From Alistipes senegalensis JC50 (GTDB taxonomy: Bacteria; Bacteroidota; Bacteroidia; Bacteroidales; Rikenellaceae), in assembly GCF_025145645.1 (NCBI RefSeq), contig NZ_CP102252.1:558001-622000 (forward strand): a DNA stretch of 64,000 bases. The letters are read 5' to 3'. The notes under the pieces are model-generated. The model did no database searches. It worked only from the letters and a program-made list of their open reading frames with translations, and was not told where the DNA came from. This document shows positions 24,250 to 33,515 of the stretch, one piece after another (position 1 is the first letter of the stretch; every line of letters starts with the position of its first letter). Position numbers and translations under genes: made by a program.

Positions 24250-25587
24250 TTAGCGGGCACGTACGGTGGTCGAGATACCGGCGGCGGTACCGCAGTTCAC
24301 CGTGTAGCGTGCGCCCTCCTGAAGCTCGTTGAAGAAGCACTCCTCCGAGCTCGGGAAACGGCTGCGGAAAGCGCTGAGCGAAGTCTTGGCGTGTTCGAGG
24401 TATTCCGAATCGCTCGGCAGCAGCTCGATGGCCTTGGCCATCGTGTCGTAAGCGGCCCAGTAGGTGGCCTGTCCGGCGAACCCGCCGCAAGCCCCGGCCG
24501 ACGAAGCGTAGCACTGTCCCAGCACGAAATAGGGAACGCCGTCCTCGGGATTCAGGTCGCGGGCCTGACGCGCAGCGGCGGCAGCGCCCTGGATGTCGTT
24601 GGAAACGAGACCCACCAGCGCGATGCGCACGAGCAGTTTCTGACGCTCGGCGGGGTCCTGCTCAACGGCCAGCGCCTCGTTCAGATAGGTCTTGGCCTTC
24701 GGATAGTCGCCCTTGTTCTGGAAAGCCTGCGCCAGGAACATCGCGGTCTCCGACGAGGGTTTCACCTGATAGTATTTCTCGGCGATCGAGAAGTAGAATT
24801 CGCCGTCGCATTTGGCGCGCGACATCAGTGCCACGGCCTGTGCCAACAGAGCCTCGTCGTTGGGAGCGGCCTCCAGCTTGCCGCGGAAGAGCTTTTCGAG
24901 GTTCTCGCAGCTGGCGGCGCCGCTCAGGCCGAACGCAGCGTCGAACTGGCCCTTGTACTCGCCGGCCTCGGGATTCTTCTCGAAGAACGGCGTCAGACGG
25001 TCGTACTCGGCGATGATCTCGTCGGGCATCACCTCGTCGGTGTTCTTGTAGTCGTCGCAGAGATTCGAGAAATAAGCCACGACGGTCTCGGGATCGGTGT
25101 TGTCGCCGCCGGCCTCGATAGCCGCGCGGAACGCCTCCCGGATGCCCTTGCGGTCCGAAGGCTTGTAGGTCAGGTACTCACGGGCCTTCCGGTCGAGGAT
25201 ATAGGCCGTGCCGCGCTTCGGATGGTCTCCGAAATACTCGTTGCGCAGGTCGTAGAGCAGCATCAGCGAGTCGATGTACACGTTTTTCTCGGCGAGACTT
25301 TTGGCCCGGTTGATCTTGTTCTTATAGAGCGTGGTGCCGCGCACGAAGGTGTTCTCCGAAGCCTTCGGGCACTTGTCGAGCAGCTCTTTGAGGTAGTGAG
25401 CGGCGGCGTTGTAATCCTTGTTGTCGCACGACTCCTTCAGGAAGTTGCTGTTCAGGATGTTCTGCTGACGCGCCTCAGGCGTATCGCCCCAGACCGCATA
25501 CTTCGGGTCGCTGAAATCTTGTTGAGCCATCGCCGCGACTGCAAAAAGCGCGCAGGCAGCGGAAAGCAGGAATTTAACGTTTTTCAT
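24250..25587 (-). CDS. Secreted tetratricopeptide-repeat protein
   Basis: The 445-residue protein has a signal peptide (CALFAVAAMAQ) and helical repeats of the TPR type across its length, clearest in the second half (AMFLAQAFQNKGDYPKAKTY, AARQARDLNPEDGVPYFVLG). It has no enzymatic motif. TPR proteins scaffold other proteins; here the setting between an outer-membrane porin gene and lptC suggests a periplasmic envelope-assembly role, but that is inference. The last 60 residues carry several cysteines. Confidence 0.8.
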   Translation of the reverse strand: MKNVKFLLSAACALFAVAAMAQQDFSDPKYAVWGDTPEARQQNILNSNFLKESCDNKDYNAAAHYLKELLDKCPKASENTFVRGTTLYKNKINRAKSLAEKNVYIDSLMLLYDLRNEYFGDHPKRGTAYILDRKAREYLTYKPSDRKGIREAFRAAIEAGGDNTDPETVVAYFSNLCDDYKNTDEVMPDEIIAEYDRLTPFFEKNPEAGEYKGQFDAAFGLSGAASCENLEKLFRGKLEAAPNDEALLAQAVALMSRAKCDGEFYFSIAEKYYQVKPSSETAMFLAQAFQNKGDYPKAKTYLNEALAVEQDPAERQKLLVRIALVGLVSNDIQGAAAAARQARDLNPEDGVPYFVLGQCYASSAGACGGFAGQATYWAAYDTMAKAIELLPSDSEYLEHAKTSLSAFRSRFPSSEECFFNELQEGARYTVNCGTAAGISTTVRAR

Positions 25588-25625
25588 CGGTCAGATTAAT
25601 TTTTGTTTTGTGTTGTTTGCCTGTC

Positions 25626-26999
25626 TTATTCGTATTTGGGACGCATGAACCAGTATTCGCCGTTCTCCTGGCCCGCGAAGAGCGTGAAGCCGACCGCGAA
25701 TTTGAAATACTGCTGCCGGACCAGTCCCAGCCGGTCGGCCACGTTGTAGCCGCGGCGTCCGTACTCGACGCCCACGTCGATTCCGGAGACGGCCCACAGC
25801 TTCACCGGAATCCCGATGCCCGCCGTCACGGCGTACTGCGCGAGCCGGTCGCCGTTGAACGTCTGGTTGTAGCTGCCGTAGCGGAAGCCCGCACGGTAGG
25901 ACCAGCGTTTCAGGAAATGGCGGATGTCGTATCGGTTCGGGGTGTACTCCACGCCCACCTTGAACGTGCTCGTATTGGTGTATTCGACCTTGTAGGAGGT
26001 CTTGTCCTTGCCGCTCACGCCCGTCATCTCATAGCCCTTGTTGCGGCCGCCCCAGTTCTGGTAGACGTAATCCGCGCTGATGATCAGTTTCGGGGTCTCG
26101 TAGGTGACGCCCACGGCCAGCTGGCTCGGCAGCACCAGCTTGAGGTGCGTCGTGTCGCCCTTGACGATGGTGTTGTAGAGGTCGCCGATGTAGAGCCGCT
26201 TGGTCACCTCCGGATTCAGGTCCCCGCCGAAATCGTAGGCGGCGCCGAACGTCAGCAGGCGTTTTTGGTTCTGGATCGCCCTCCACTGCACTCCGACCTG
26301 TCCCTTGACGCTCGAAATGCTGTAATTGTCCGCTCCCACCGTCGAGGTAAAGGTTCCTTCGCCCGTGATCGCCGTCGGGGTCATCACGAACGTGCGGTCG
26401 ATGTCGCCCCAGTAGTACTGGGCGGCCACGCCGATCGAGAAGTTCTTGAAGACCTCCCAGCCGATGCCCAGCTTGACCTCCGTCACGTCGCCCTCGCCCT
26501 GATAGTTGTACTGGACGTTACCCACGTTGCCGTACACGGGGTCCGTCGGATCGTACTCGTGATAGTACTTGGTCCGGTACCCCACCGAACTGTAAGGCGT
26601 CAGGCTGAAACCCAGCCCCAGTTTCCTGGCCAGCGGCATCTGAAAGGCGATGTCGTGGAAATTGAACGTATTGTAGGCCGTGTTCTTGGACTCTCCGGCG
26701 ACTTTCTGCGAATTGTAGTAGTTCTGTCCCTCCAGCCCGAAGTTGAAGAGGAAGGTCTTTTGCTGGGCCGCGCTGTAAGCCGCGGGATTGAGCAGGTTGA
26801 GCGTCCCCGGCGAACGCATGGCCACACCCGCACCGCCCATCGAGCGCATCGACAGCGTACCGGGTGTGTTCTGTTCGCCGATGCCGTACATCGTATAGGG
26901 CGAGAATGCGTTAATACTGCTTGTCTGGGCTGCGACGGCAGTCGGGACCATCGCCACGGCCGCGACAATCAGTTTAATCAAGGTGTTCTTCACTTGCAT
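25626..26999 (-). CDS. Outer-membrane beta-barrel protein (FadL-like)
   Basis: The 457-residue protein has a signal peptide ending TAVAAQ, then SSINAFSPYTMYGIGEQN and a long series of beta strands closing with aromatic residues (KFAVGFTLFAGQENGEYWF). The N-terminal SMRSMGGAGVAMRSPGTLN region resembles the hatch of FadL-type channels, which pass hydrophobic compounds through the outer membrane. The gene overlaps coaX by 26 bases, an unusually long overlap for unrelated functions. The ligand is unknown. Confidence 0.8.
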   Translation of the reverse strand: MQVKNTLIKLIVAAVAMVPTAVAAQTSSINAFSPYTMYGIGEQNTPGTLSMRSMGGAGVAMRSPGTLNLLNPAAYSAAQQKTFLFNFGLEGQNYYNSQKVAGESKNTAYNTFNFHDIAFQMPLARKLGLGFSLTPYSSVGYRTKYYHEYDPTDPVYGNVGNVQYNYQGEGDVTEVKLGIGWEVFKNFSIGVAAQYYWGDIDRTFVMTPTAITGEGTFTSTVGADNYSISSVKGQVGVQWRAIQNQKRLLTFGAAYDFGGDLNPEVTKRLYIGDLYNTIVKGDTTHLKLVLPSQLAVGVTYETPKLIISADYVYQNWGGRNKGYEMTGVSGKDKTSYKVEYTNTSTFKVGVEYTPNRYDIRHFLKRWSYRAGFRYGSYNQTFNGDRLAQYAVTAGIGIPVKLWAVSGIDVGVEYGRRGYNVADRLGLVRQQYFKFAVGFTLFAGQENGEYWFMRPKYE

Positions 27000-27714
27000 T
27001 ATACTCTAATATTCTATCCAATCCGCAAAAGACGAGATTACAATTTGCAAATATCGTGTTTTTAATTCTTTTCGCAAAGTATTTCGCATCCCCGCCGGTA
27101 AAAATAACGCATAAATCGTCGATTTTTTCCCGCATGCGGGCGATATACCCCTCGATTTCGAAGGTCAGCGAGTTCATCACCCCCAGCCGGACGGCATCTT
27201 CGGTGGCGAGTCCCTGCAACCGCTCGTCTTCGGCGGGCCCGCACAGCGGCAGTGCAGCCGTGTAGTCGTGCAGCGCCCTGAAACGCATCGCCATCCCCGG
27301 CGAGATACATCCCCCGCGGAAGGTGTTGTCGGCCGTCACCAGGTCGATCGTCACCGCCGTCCCGAAGTCCACGATCAGCACATTGCGTCCCGGGTAGAGC
27401 GTCGCGGCGCCCACGGCGGCGGCCAGCCGGTCGCGGCCCAGCGTCTCGGGCGTGCGGTAGGCGTTGCCGATCGGCACGGGGGTCTGCGGGGTGAACTCCA
27501 GCAGGTAATCCGCAAAAGGCCTCACCGTCTCCGCCGCATCGCCGGTCGCGCCGCGCGTCGAAGCCACCACGGCTTTCGCGGCCCTGCGGCCCGACAGCAG
27601 ATCGTCGAGCATGGACGGCAGCAGCCGTTCCGCGCAACGCTGTGCAACGAGCCGTCCGTCGTCGAAAACGGCGAGTTTGACAAGGGTATTGCCTATGTCC
27701 ACGACCAGATTCAA
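26974..27714 (-). CDS. coaX: Type III pantothenate kinase
   Basis: CoaX phosphorylates pantothenate, the first step of coenzyme A synthesis, in the cytoplasm. The 246-residue protein shows the ASKHA-fold signatures of the family: VDIGNTLVKLAVF at the N-terminus, VLIVDFGTAVTIDLV, and GGCISPGMAMRF. It begins with TTG, because no ATG exists before the essential DIGNT motif, and overlaps the mfd stop (TTGA). Translational coupling with mfd is therefore likely. Confidence 0.93.
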   Translation of the reverse strand: MNLVVDIGNTLVKLAVFDDGRLVAQRCAERLLPSMLDDLLSGRRAAKAVVASTRGATGDAAETVRPFADYLLEFTPQTPVPIGNAYRTPETLGRDRLAAAVGAATLYPGRNVLIVDFGTAVTIDLVTADNTFRGGCISPGMAMRFRALHDYTAALPLCGPAEDERLQGLATEDAVRLGVMNSLTFEIEGYIARMREKIDDLCVIFTGGDAKYFAKRIKNTIFANCNLVFCGLDRILEYNASEEHLD

Positions 27715-30700
27715 AGTTGTTGCAGCGTTTTATAAGCGTCCTCAACGTCTTTGACATTCCTAACGGTCATCGCCAGCCGATTATTGTGCTGTTTGAGCAC
27801 AAATCGGTCGGGGTGCCGGGTAACCCGCTGCAACAACGCCATGAAGGTTTCGCTCTTGTAATAGGGCGAATTCTCCTCGCCCACGAAATGCACGATCATC
27901 AGCCCGTTTTTGACCTTCACGCGCTCCATGCCCAGGCGGATGGCCTCCCAGCGGAGCCGCACGACGTTCAGCAGCTCCTTCGCGGCGCGCGGAAGGGGTC
28001 CGAAACGGTCCGCCAGACGGCTTTCGAAAGCCTGCAAAGCCTCCTCGTCCTTCGTCGAGTCGAGTTCGCGGTAGAGTTTCAGACGCTCGGCCTGCTGGGA
28101 GACGTAGGCGTCCGGCAGCGCCGCTTCGACCTCGATGTCGATGTGCGCGTCGTCGATGAAGCGCATCTGTTCGACCACCCCCTGCTCGCCGTCGCTCAGG
28201 CCCGGGACGTTCAGCCCCTCGGCGCGCAGTTCGGCGACGGCCTCGTTCATGATCTTCTGGTAGGTCTCGAACCCGATGTCGGCGACGAACCCGCTCTGCT
28301 CGGCTCCCAGCAGGTTGCCCGCACCGCGGATGTCGAGGTCCTGCATGGCGATATTGAACCCCGAGCCCAGGTCGGAGAACTCCTCGATGGCCCGCAGACG
28401 CCGCCGTGCGTCGGCCGACAGCAACTCGTCGGGCGGCGAGAGCAGGTAGCAGTATGCCTTCTGGTTCGAACGCCCCACGCGGCCGCGCAGCTGGTGGAGG
28501 TCGCTCAGACCGAAGTTCTGGGCATTATTGACGATGATCGTATTGGCGTTGGGGATGTCGATGCCGTTCTCGACGATGGTCGTCGAGACCAGCACGTCGA
28601 ACTCCCCGTAGATGAAGTCCATGATGAGTTTTTCCAACTGCTCGGCGGGCATCTTGCCGTGCCCTACGGCCACCCGGGCCTTCGGGCAGAGGCGTGTGAT
28701 GAGCCCTTGCAGGACCGGCAGGTCCTCGACGCGGTTGTGGACGAAATAGACCTGCCCGCCACGCGCGAGCTCCGCCTCGACGGCATCGCGGACGATCTCC
28801 TCCGAGAAGACGTGCGACTCGGTGAGGATCGGCTGGCGGTTGGGCGGCGGCGTCGAGATGACCGACAGGTCGCGGGAACCCATCAGGGAGAATTGCAGCG
28901 TGCGGGGAATGGGCGTGGCGGTGAGCGTCAGCGTATCGACCGAGACGCTCATCTGCGTCAGCTTCTCCTTGGCCGCAACGCCGAATTTCTGCTCCTCGTC
29001 GATGATGAGCAGCCCCAGGTCGCGGAACACGATCTGCTTGCCCAGTATCTTGTGCGTGCCGATCAGAATGTCGATCTTGCCCGCCGCAAGGTCCTCGCGG
29101 ATCTGGCCGACCTCTTTGGCCGACTTCGTGCGGTTCAGATACTCCACGCGCACCGGGAAGTTGCGCAGACGCTCGGTGAACGAACGGTAGTGCTGCAAGG
29201 CGAGGATCGTCGTCGGCACCAGCACGGCGACCTGCTTGCCATCGACGGCCGCCTTGAACGCCGCACGGATCGCCACCTCGGTCTTGCCGAAGCCCACGTC
29301 GCCGCACACCAGCCGGTCCATCGGCTGATCCGACTCCATGTCCTTCTTGACGGCGGCCGTCGCCGACTGCTGGTCGGGCGTGTCCTCCCATTTGAACGAA
29401 GCCTCCAGCTCGTGCTGCAAATAGCTGTCCGGCGAGAAGGCGAAGCCTTTGGAAGCCTTGCGCTTGGCGTAGAGGGCGATCAGCTCGCGCGAAATATCCT
29501 TGACGGCCTTCTTGGTGGCGTTTTTCAGCTTTTGCCAGGCTCCGTTGCCCAATTTGTAGACTTTCGGCGGCTCGCCGTCGCCCGACTTGTAACGCGAGAT
29601 GCGGTGCAGCGAGTGTACGTTGACGAAGAGCACGTCGCCGTCCTTGTAGACCAGCTTGATCGCCTCCTGCATGCGTCCGTCGCCCGCGGCGATCTTCACC
29701 AGCCCGTCGAAACGCCCTACGCCGTGGTCGATGTGCACCACGTAGTCGCCCGGGCGGAGCTGGTTCAGCTCGGCGACGGTCATCTGCTCGTCGCGCCGGA
29801 TCTCGCCGTTGATGCGATAACGCTGGTAGCGGTCGAAGATCTGATGGTCGGTGTAGAGGCACAGCTTCAGGTCGTTGTCCACGAAACCCTCGTGCAGGGT
29901 CACCGACAGCGACCGCACGACGGCCTGCCCGCGACCGATCTGGTGGAAGATGTTCTCCAGACGCTCGACCTGCGCCTTGTTCTCCGAAAGAATATAGGTG
30001 TCGTATCCCCGCAGGGCGTTGCGGATCATGTCGTCCGCCAGCATCTCGAAGTTCTTGTTGAATTTCGGCTGGGGAGCCGTCGAGAACTTCACGCTCGCCT
30101 CCGCCGGACGCTCGGGCAGATTGTCCCGCAGAGCGAAAATCCGGCATCCGGCCAGATCGGCCAGCAGTCCGTTGCGGCTCGTCAGCAGCGAGTCGATCTC
30201 CTCGGGACGCTCCATGTCCGCCAGCGTCTTGCGGCGCACGTCGTTGACCCGCCGGAACACGAAATCAGCGTCGTAGAACCACCAGGCGGCATCCGCACCG
30301 GCGAAACGCGCCAGCGAAACCTTCGCCGCGGCCGGCACCCCGGCATTCAGGTCGGGGATGATCTCCACGCGGTCCAGCTTGTCCGACGACAGCTGGCTCG
30401 AAATGTTGAACCGCCGGATCGAATCGACCTCGTCGCCGAAGAAATCCAGTCGGTAGGGCTTGCTCTCGGAGTAGGAAAAGACATCTACGATGCCGCCGCG
30501 CACCGAATACTGCCCCGGCTCGTAGACGAAATCCACCCGCGTGAAGGCGGCATCGACAAGCTCCTGCTCCAGCACCTCGATCGAGATTTTGTCGCCCACG
30601 CGCACGGAGATCGTCCCCTTGCGGAGCGTATCGGCATCGGCGACCCGCTCGGCGAGAGCCTCCGGATAGGTGCAGACGACCAGGTAACCCTTTCCCGGGA

Positions 30701-31049
30701 ATCCCCGCAGGGCATTCATCGTCGCCGTGCGCTGCACCACGCCCTGCGCGTCCTCGGCGCCGTAGACCGCCGAACGCTTCCACGACGAGGGGAAGAAGCA
30801 TACCCGCTCCTCGTCGAGCAGGTTGTAGAAGTCGTTCATCAGATAGGCCGCGGCGTCGCGGTCCTCGGCCACGAAGAGGTGCACCCCGCCGCTCTTCGCC
30901 ACGGCAGCCGCGGCATAAAACGAAAGAGCACCGCCGACCAGCTCTTCGAGGTGGACGGTAGCACTCCTGTTCTTATACTCGCGGCACAGCTTGCCGAGGG
31001 TCTTCGACCCGCCGGCGAACTGCGCCAGCTGCTCGCGGGCAGTTGCCAT
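27711..31049 (-). CDS. mfd: Transcription-repair coupling factor
   Basis: Mfd pushes stalled RNA polymerase off DNA and recruits the UvrA/B machinery. The 1,112-residue protein contains the UvrB-homology region (about 1-350), the CarD-like polymerase-interaction domain (around 430-500, with RPGDYVVHIDHGVGRFDGL), a RecG-like helicase core with Walker A GDVGFGKTE (Lys589) and a DEEQ box (LLIIDEEQKFG), and the C-terminal TRCF domain. It starts three bases after the rng stop and overlaps coaX at the other end. Confidence 0.97.
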   Translation of the reverse strand: MATAREQLAQFAGGSKTLGKLCREYKNRSATVHLEELVGGALSFYAAAAVAKSGGVHLFVAEDRDAAAYLMNDFYNLLDEERVCFFPSSWKRSAVYGAEDAQGVVQRTATMNALRGFPGKGYLVVCTYPEALAERVADADTLRKGTISVRVGDKISIEVLEQELVDAAFTRVDFVYEPGQYSVRGGIVDVFSYSESKPYRLDFFGDEVDSIRRFNISSQLSSDKLDRVEIIPDLNAGVPAAAKVSLARFAGADAAWWFYDADFVFRRVNDVRRKTLADMERPEEIDSLLTSRNGLLADLAGCRIFALRDNLPERPAEASVKFSTAPQPKFNKNFEMLADDMIRNALRGYDTYILSENKAQVERLENIFHQIGRGQAVVRSLSVTLHEGFVDNDLKLCLYTDHQIFDRYQRYRINGEIRRDEQMTVAELNQLRPGDYVVHIDHGVGRFDGLVKIAAGDGRMQEAIKLVYKDGDVLFVNVHSLHRISRYKSGDGEPPKVYKLGNGAWQKLKNATKKAVKDISRELIALYAKRKASKGFAFSPDSYLQHELEASFKWEDTPDQQSATAAVKKDMESDQPMDRLVCGDVGFGKTEVAIRAAFKAAVDGKQVAVLVPTTILALQHYRSFTERLRNFPVRVEYLNRTKSAKEVGQIREDLAAGKIDILIGTHKILGKQIVFRDLGLLIIDEEQKFGVAAKEKLTQMSVSVDTLTLTATPIPRTLQFSLMGSRDLSVISTPPPNRQPILTESHVFSEEIVRDAVEAELARGGQVYFVHNRVEDLPVLQGLITRLCPKARVAVGHGKMPAEQLEKLIMDFIYGEFDVLVSTTIVENGIDIPNANTIIVNNAQNFGLSDLHQLRGRVGRSNQKAYCYLLSPPDELLSADARRRLRAIEEFSDLGSGFNIAMQDLDIRGAGNLLGAEQSGFVADIGFETYQKIMNEAVAELRAEGLNVPGLSDGEQGVVEQMRFIDDAHIDIEVEAALPDAYVSQQAERLKLYRELDSTKDEEALQAFESRLADRFGPLPRAAKELLNVVRLRWEAIRLGMERVKVKNGLMIVHFVGEENSPYYKSETFMALLQRVTRHPDRFVLKQHNNRLAMTVRNVKDVEDAYKTLQQL

Positions 31050-31052
31050 ACC

Positions 31053-32609
31053 TTATTTCTGAATCAGGTCGTTATCCTTTTTGTCGTGGTAATGCACCTC
31101 CACGATGCCGACGCTCTGGTCCTCGGCGATTTCGAGGCGCACCTTGTATTTCCACTCCCAGCGGCGGCGCAGCGACCAGAATCCCTTCCGGAGGAATGCC
31201 GCCACATAGGGGCTCACGACCAGCTTGATGAATTTGTGCCCGCGGTCCTGCGTGAGGAACGAGATCTGATTCTCGATCTTCTTGTCCAACAGCACCGTAG
31301 GCTCGATCTTGCCCGATCCGTTGCACGTCGGACAAACGTCCGAGACGCTCTCCACGGCCACCGGACGCACCCGCTGGCGGGTGATCTGCATCAGTCCGAA
31401 TTTCGTCAGCGGCAGCACCGTGTGCTTGGCCTTGTCGGTGGCCATCAGCTTGACCATCTCGTCGAACAACGCCTGCTTGTTCTGCGCCTTGTGCAGGTCG
31501 ATGAAGTCGATGATGACGATTCCCCCGAGGTCGCGCAGGCGCAGCTGCCGGGCGATCTCCTTCGCCGCCGCGAGGTTCACGTCCATCGCGGTCTGCTCCT
31601 GGTTGTCCTCGGCCTTGGTGCGGTTGCCCGAATTGACGTCGATGACGTTCATGGCCTCCGTGCGCTCGATGATGAGGTAGGCGCCGCGCTTCAGCGACAC
31701 GTACTTGGCGAACAACGACTTGATCTGCTTCGAGATGTCGAAGTTGTCGAAGATGGGCACGTTGCCCTTGTACAGTTTGACGATCTTCTCCTTCTCGGGC
31801 TCGATCTGCCGGATGTAGTTGCGGATCTCGTTGAACATCGCCTCGTCATCGACGGCGATCTGCGAAAAGGAGCCGTTCAGCGAGTCGCGGATGATCGTAT
31901 TGGCGCGGTTCATCTCGCTCATCAGCTGCGCCGGAGCCGACGCCACGTTCTTCTTGATCGCCGCGCAGGTCTTGCGCCAGCGGTCGATCTGGGTCTGGAT
32001 GTCGTGCTCGATGTCCTCGTCCCGGGCCTCCATGGCCGCCGTGCGGATGATAACGCCGAAGTTCTTCGGCAGCACCGCCGCGGCGATGCGTTTCAGACGC
32101 TTTTTCTCGTCCGCCGAACGGATCTTCTGCGAGAGAAACACCTTCGAGGTGAAGGGCACCAGCACCACGTTGCGGCCGGCCAGCGAAATGTCGGCCGTCA
32201 GGCGGGGTCCCTTGGTCGAAATGGCCTCCTTGGCCACCTGGACCATGATCTGCTGCCCCACCTGGAGGTATTCGCCGATCTTCCCGGTCTTCTCGACGGG
32301 CGGTTCGAGTTTCATTCCCTCGACCCGCAGGCCCCGTTTTCCGGGCTGCTGCGAGGCGACGAGCTTTTGCAGCGAGGGGAACTGCGGCCCCAGATCGAGG
32401 TAGTGGATGAAAGCATCCTTTTCGTGTCCTATGTTGACGAATGCCGCGTTCAGACCCGGCATGATCTTGCGCACCTTCCCGAGGTAGATGTCCCCCACGG
32501 CGAATCCCGTCTGGCACTGCTCCTTGTTGAGCTCGACGAGGACCTTGTCCTCGCACAGCGCAATGGATATCTCGGTCGGGTTTACGTTGACGATTAATTC
32601 TCTGTTCAT
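31053..32609 (-). CDS. rng: Ribonuclease G/E family endoribonuclease
   Basis: The 518-residue protein has an N-terminal S1 domain (VGDIYLGKVRKIMPGLNAAF), the DNase I-like catalytic region with the metal-binding aspartates (MNVIDVNSGN and GGIVIIDFIDL), and the zinc-link CPTC near residue 430. It lacks the long C-terminal degradosome scaffold of E. coli RNase E, so it is of RNase G size. It processes rRNA and decays mRNA. It heads the tight rng-mfd-coaX series; its promoter could not be identified in the 200 bases upstream. Confidence 0.94.
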   Translation of the reverse strand: MNRELIVNVNPTEISIALCEDKVLVELNKEQCQTGFAVGDIYLGKVRKIMPGLNAAFVNIGHEKDAFIHYLDLGPQFPSLQKLVASQQPGKRGLRVEGMKLEPPVEKTGKIGEYLQVGQQIMVQVAKEAISTKGPRLTADISLAGRNVVLVPFTSKVFLSQKIRSADEKKRLKRIAAAVLPKNFGVIIRTAAMEARDEDIEHDIQTQIDRWRKTCAAIKKNVASAPAQLMSEMNRANTIIRDSLNGSFSQIAVDDEAMFNEIRNYIRQIEPEKEKIVKLYKGNVPIFDNFDISKQIKSLFAKYVSLKRGAYLIIERTEAMNVIDVNSGNRTKAEDNQEQTAMDVNLAAAKEIARQLRLRDLGGIVIIDFIDLHKAQNKQALFDEMVKLMATDKAKHTVLPLTKFGLMQITRQRVRPVAVESVSDVCPTCNGSGKIEPTVLLDKKIENQISFLTQDRGHKFIKLVVSPYVAAFLRKGFWSLRRRWEWKYKVRLEIAEDQSVGIVEVHYHDKKDNDLIQK

Positions 32610-32799
32610 CTATCTTGTGTCGCGCACCGGGAGTCCGGGCGCGGAGTGTGAAATTAGTACTGGACCGCATTTTGGCATGAAGTGGCGGCGAACTCCAATG
32701 GGGAAAAACGGATGCCGGGAATCCCGGCCGAGGCGGGTATCGGAGAGCGTCCGGCGGAGGGCGCGGACGCGGTAAAACACCCTGAAAATTGAAAATCCC
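32610..32799. other. GC-rich spacer upstream of rng
   Basis: This spacer lies between rng and the terminator of the HU transcript. It should hold the rng promoter, but no good TAnnTTTG is seen on the minus strand; TAATTTCA (32646-32653) is the nearest. No gene is recognised. Confidence 0.4.
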
Positions 32800-32845
32800 G
32801 AAAAAACAGGTAAAGCTAAAAGAACCCCTGGGTCCCTTTAGCTTT
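32800..32845 (-). terminator. Terminator of the HU / small basic peptide transcript
   Basis: AAAGCTAAA and TTTAGCTTT form the outer stem with partial inner pairing (ACCC/GGGT). On the minus strand CCTGTTTTTTC follows. A second small hairpin (TAGCAC/GTGCTA) lies at about 32855-32872. Confidence 0.8.
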
Positions 32846-32876
32846 ATCTATCGTCTAGCACAAAGGTGCTACCCTG

Positions 32877-32966
32877 CTACTTTTTCTTATGGCGGTTCTT
32901 GCGAAGACGTTTTTTCCGCTTGTGGGTAGCCATCTTGTGACGCTTATGCTTCTTTCCGTTTGGCAT
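32877..32966 (-). CDS. 29-residue very basic peptide, probable ribosome-associated protein
   Basis: This short gene reads MPNGKKHKRHK, then MATHKRKKRLRK and NRHKKK, ending in TAG. Of 29 residues, 20 are Lys, Arg or His and none is acidic, a composition found in tiny ribosomal proteins. It lies 38 bases downstream of the HU gene on the same strand, before a terminator, so both share the HU promoter. Near-identical peptides beside HU are familiar from other Bacteroidales, usually unannotated. Structures of Bacteroidota ribosomes have shown small lineage-specific proteins (one named bL38, from memory); whether this is that protein is not certain. A second in-frame ATG (Met12) might be an alternative start. 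Confidence 0.8.
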   Translation of the reverse strand: MPNGKKHKRHKMATHKRKKRLRKNRHKKK

Positions 32967-33004
32967 AGTCCTTTAGTTTTTAGAGGTTCTTTATTTATCG
33001 TGAA

Positions 33005-33277
33005 TTATTTCACCTTCGCTGCGAAGCTCTTGGCGGGCTTGAAAGCGGGGATGTTGTGCTCGGGGATGGTGATGGTCGTGTTCTTCGAGATGTTGCGGGC
33101 GACCTTCTTGGCGCGTTTCTTCACGATGAAGCTGCCGAATCCGCGGAGATACACGTTGTTCTTCTGTGTGAGCGATGTCTTGATGCTGTCCATGAAAGCC
33201 TCGACGATAGCCTGTACCTGCACCTTCTCAACACCGGTGCTCTTAGCGATTTCGCTTACGATATCTGCCTTTGTCAT
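33005..33277 (-). CDS. hup: HU/IHF-family DNA-binding protein
   Basis: The 90-residue protein is a standard-length HU: N-terminal helices (MTKADIVSEIAKSTGVEK), the conserved core LRGFGSFIVKKRAKKVARN, and the arm/C-terminal segment IPAFKPAKSFAAKVK. It bends and compacts DNA as a dimer in the nucleoid. It is expressed from a near-perfect promoter 46 bases upstream and is probably co-transcribed with the 29-residue basic peptide downstream. Confidence 0.96.
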   Translation of the reverse strand: MTKADIVSEIAKSTGVEKVQVQAIVEAFMDSIKTSLTQKNNVYLRGFGSFIVKKRAKKVARNISKNTTITIPEHNIPAFKPAKSFAAKVK

Positions 33278-33322
33278 ATCTTTGATTAGTTAAATTAATT
33301 AAGTTCAACCCAATTCGGACTG

Positions 33323-33353
33323 CAAATATACGTTTTATTTACATATCCGCCAA
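33323..33353 (-). promoter_or_regulatory. HU promoter
   Basis: Minus-strand TATATTTG (33330 to 33323) has TTG 20 bases upstream (33353 to 33351). This is one of the best promoters in the window. Confidence 0.8.
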
Positions 33354-33422
33354 CAAACCGCATTATTTTTTCATTTTTTTTGCGGCACCGTAGTCCGCAC
33401 GCTTACAACACGATAACAAATA

Positions 33423-33437
33423 CCGGGCAAATCCCGG
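33423..33437 (-). terminator. Possible weak terminator of the ars operon
   Basis: CCGGG and CCCGG pair over five bases, followed on the minus strand by TATTTGTT. It lies about 80 bases after the permease stop. Confidence 0.35.
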
Positions 33438-33515
33438 ACCAAAATCGAAAGATTCTGCATCGGCGGTTGATCCGAAGTCCCGGCGCAAGCGACCGGACGA
33501 GGCTAAACATCTGTA

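Noticed and set aside
27717..32597. A 4.9-kb open frame on the + strand opposite mfd and rng
   Set aside because: It is antisense to two clearly recognised genes. Long open antisense frames are expected in GC-rich, codon-biased DNA. Its sequence is Arg/His/Leu/Val-rich with no domain.
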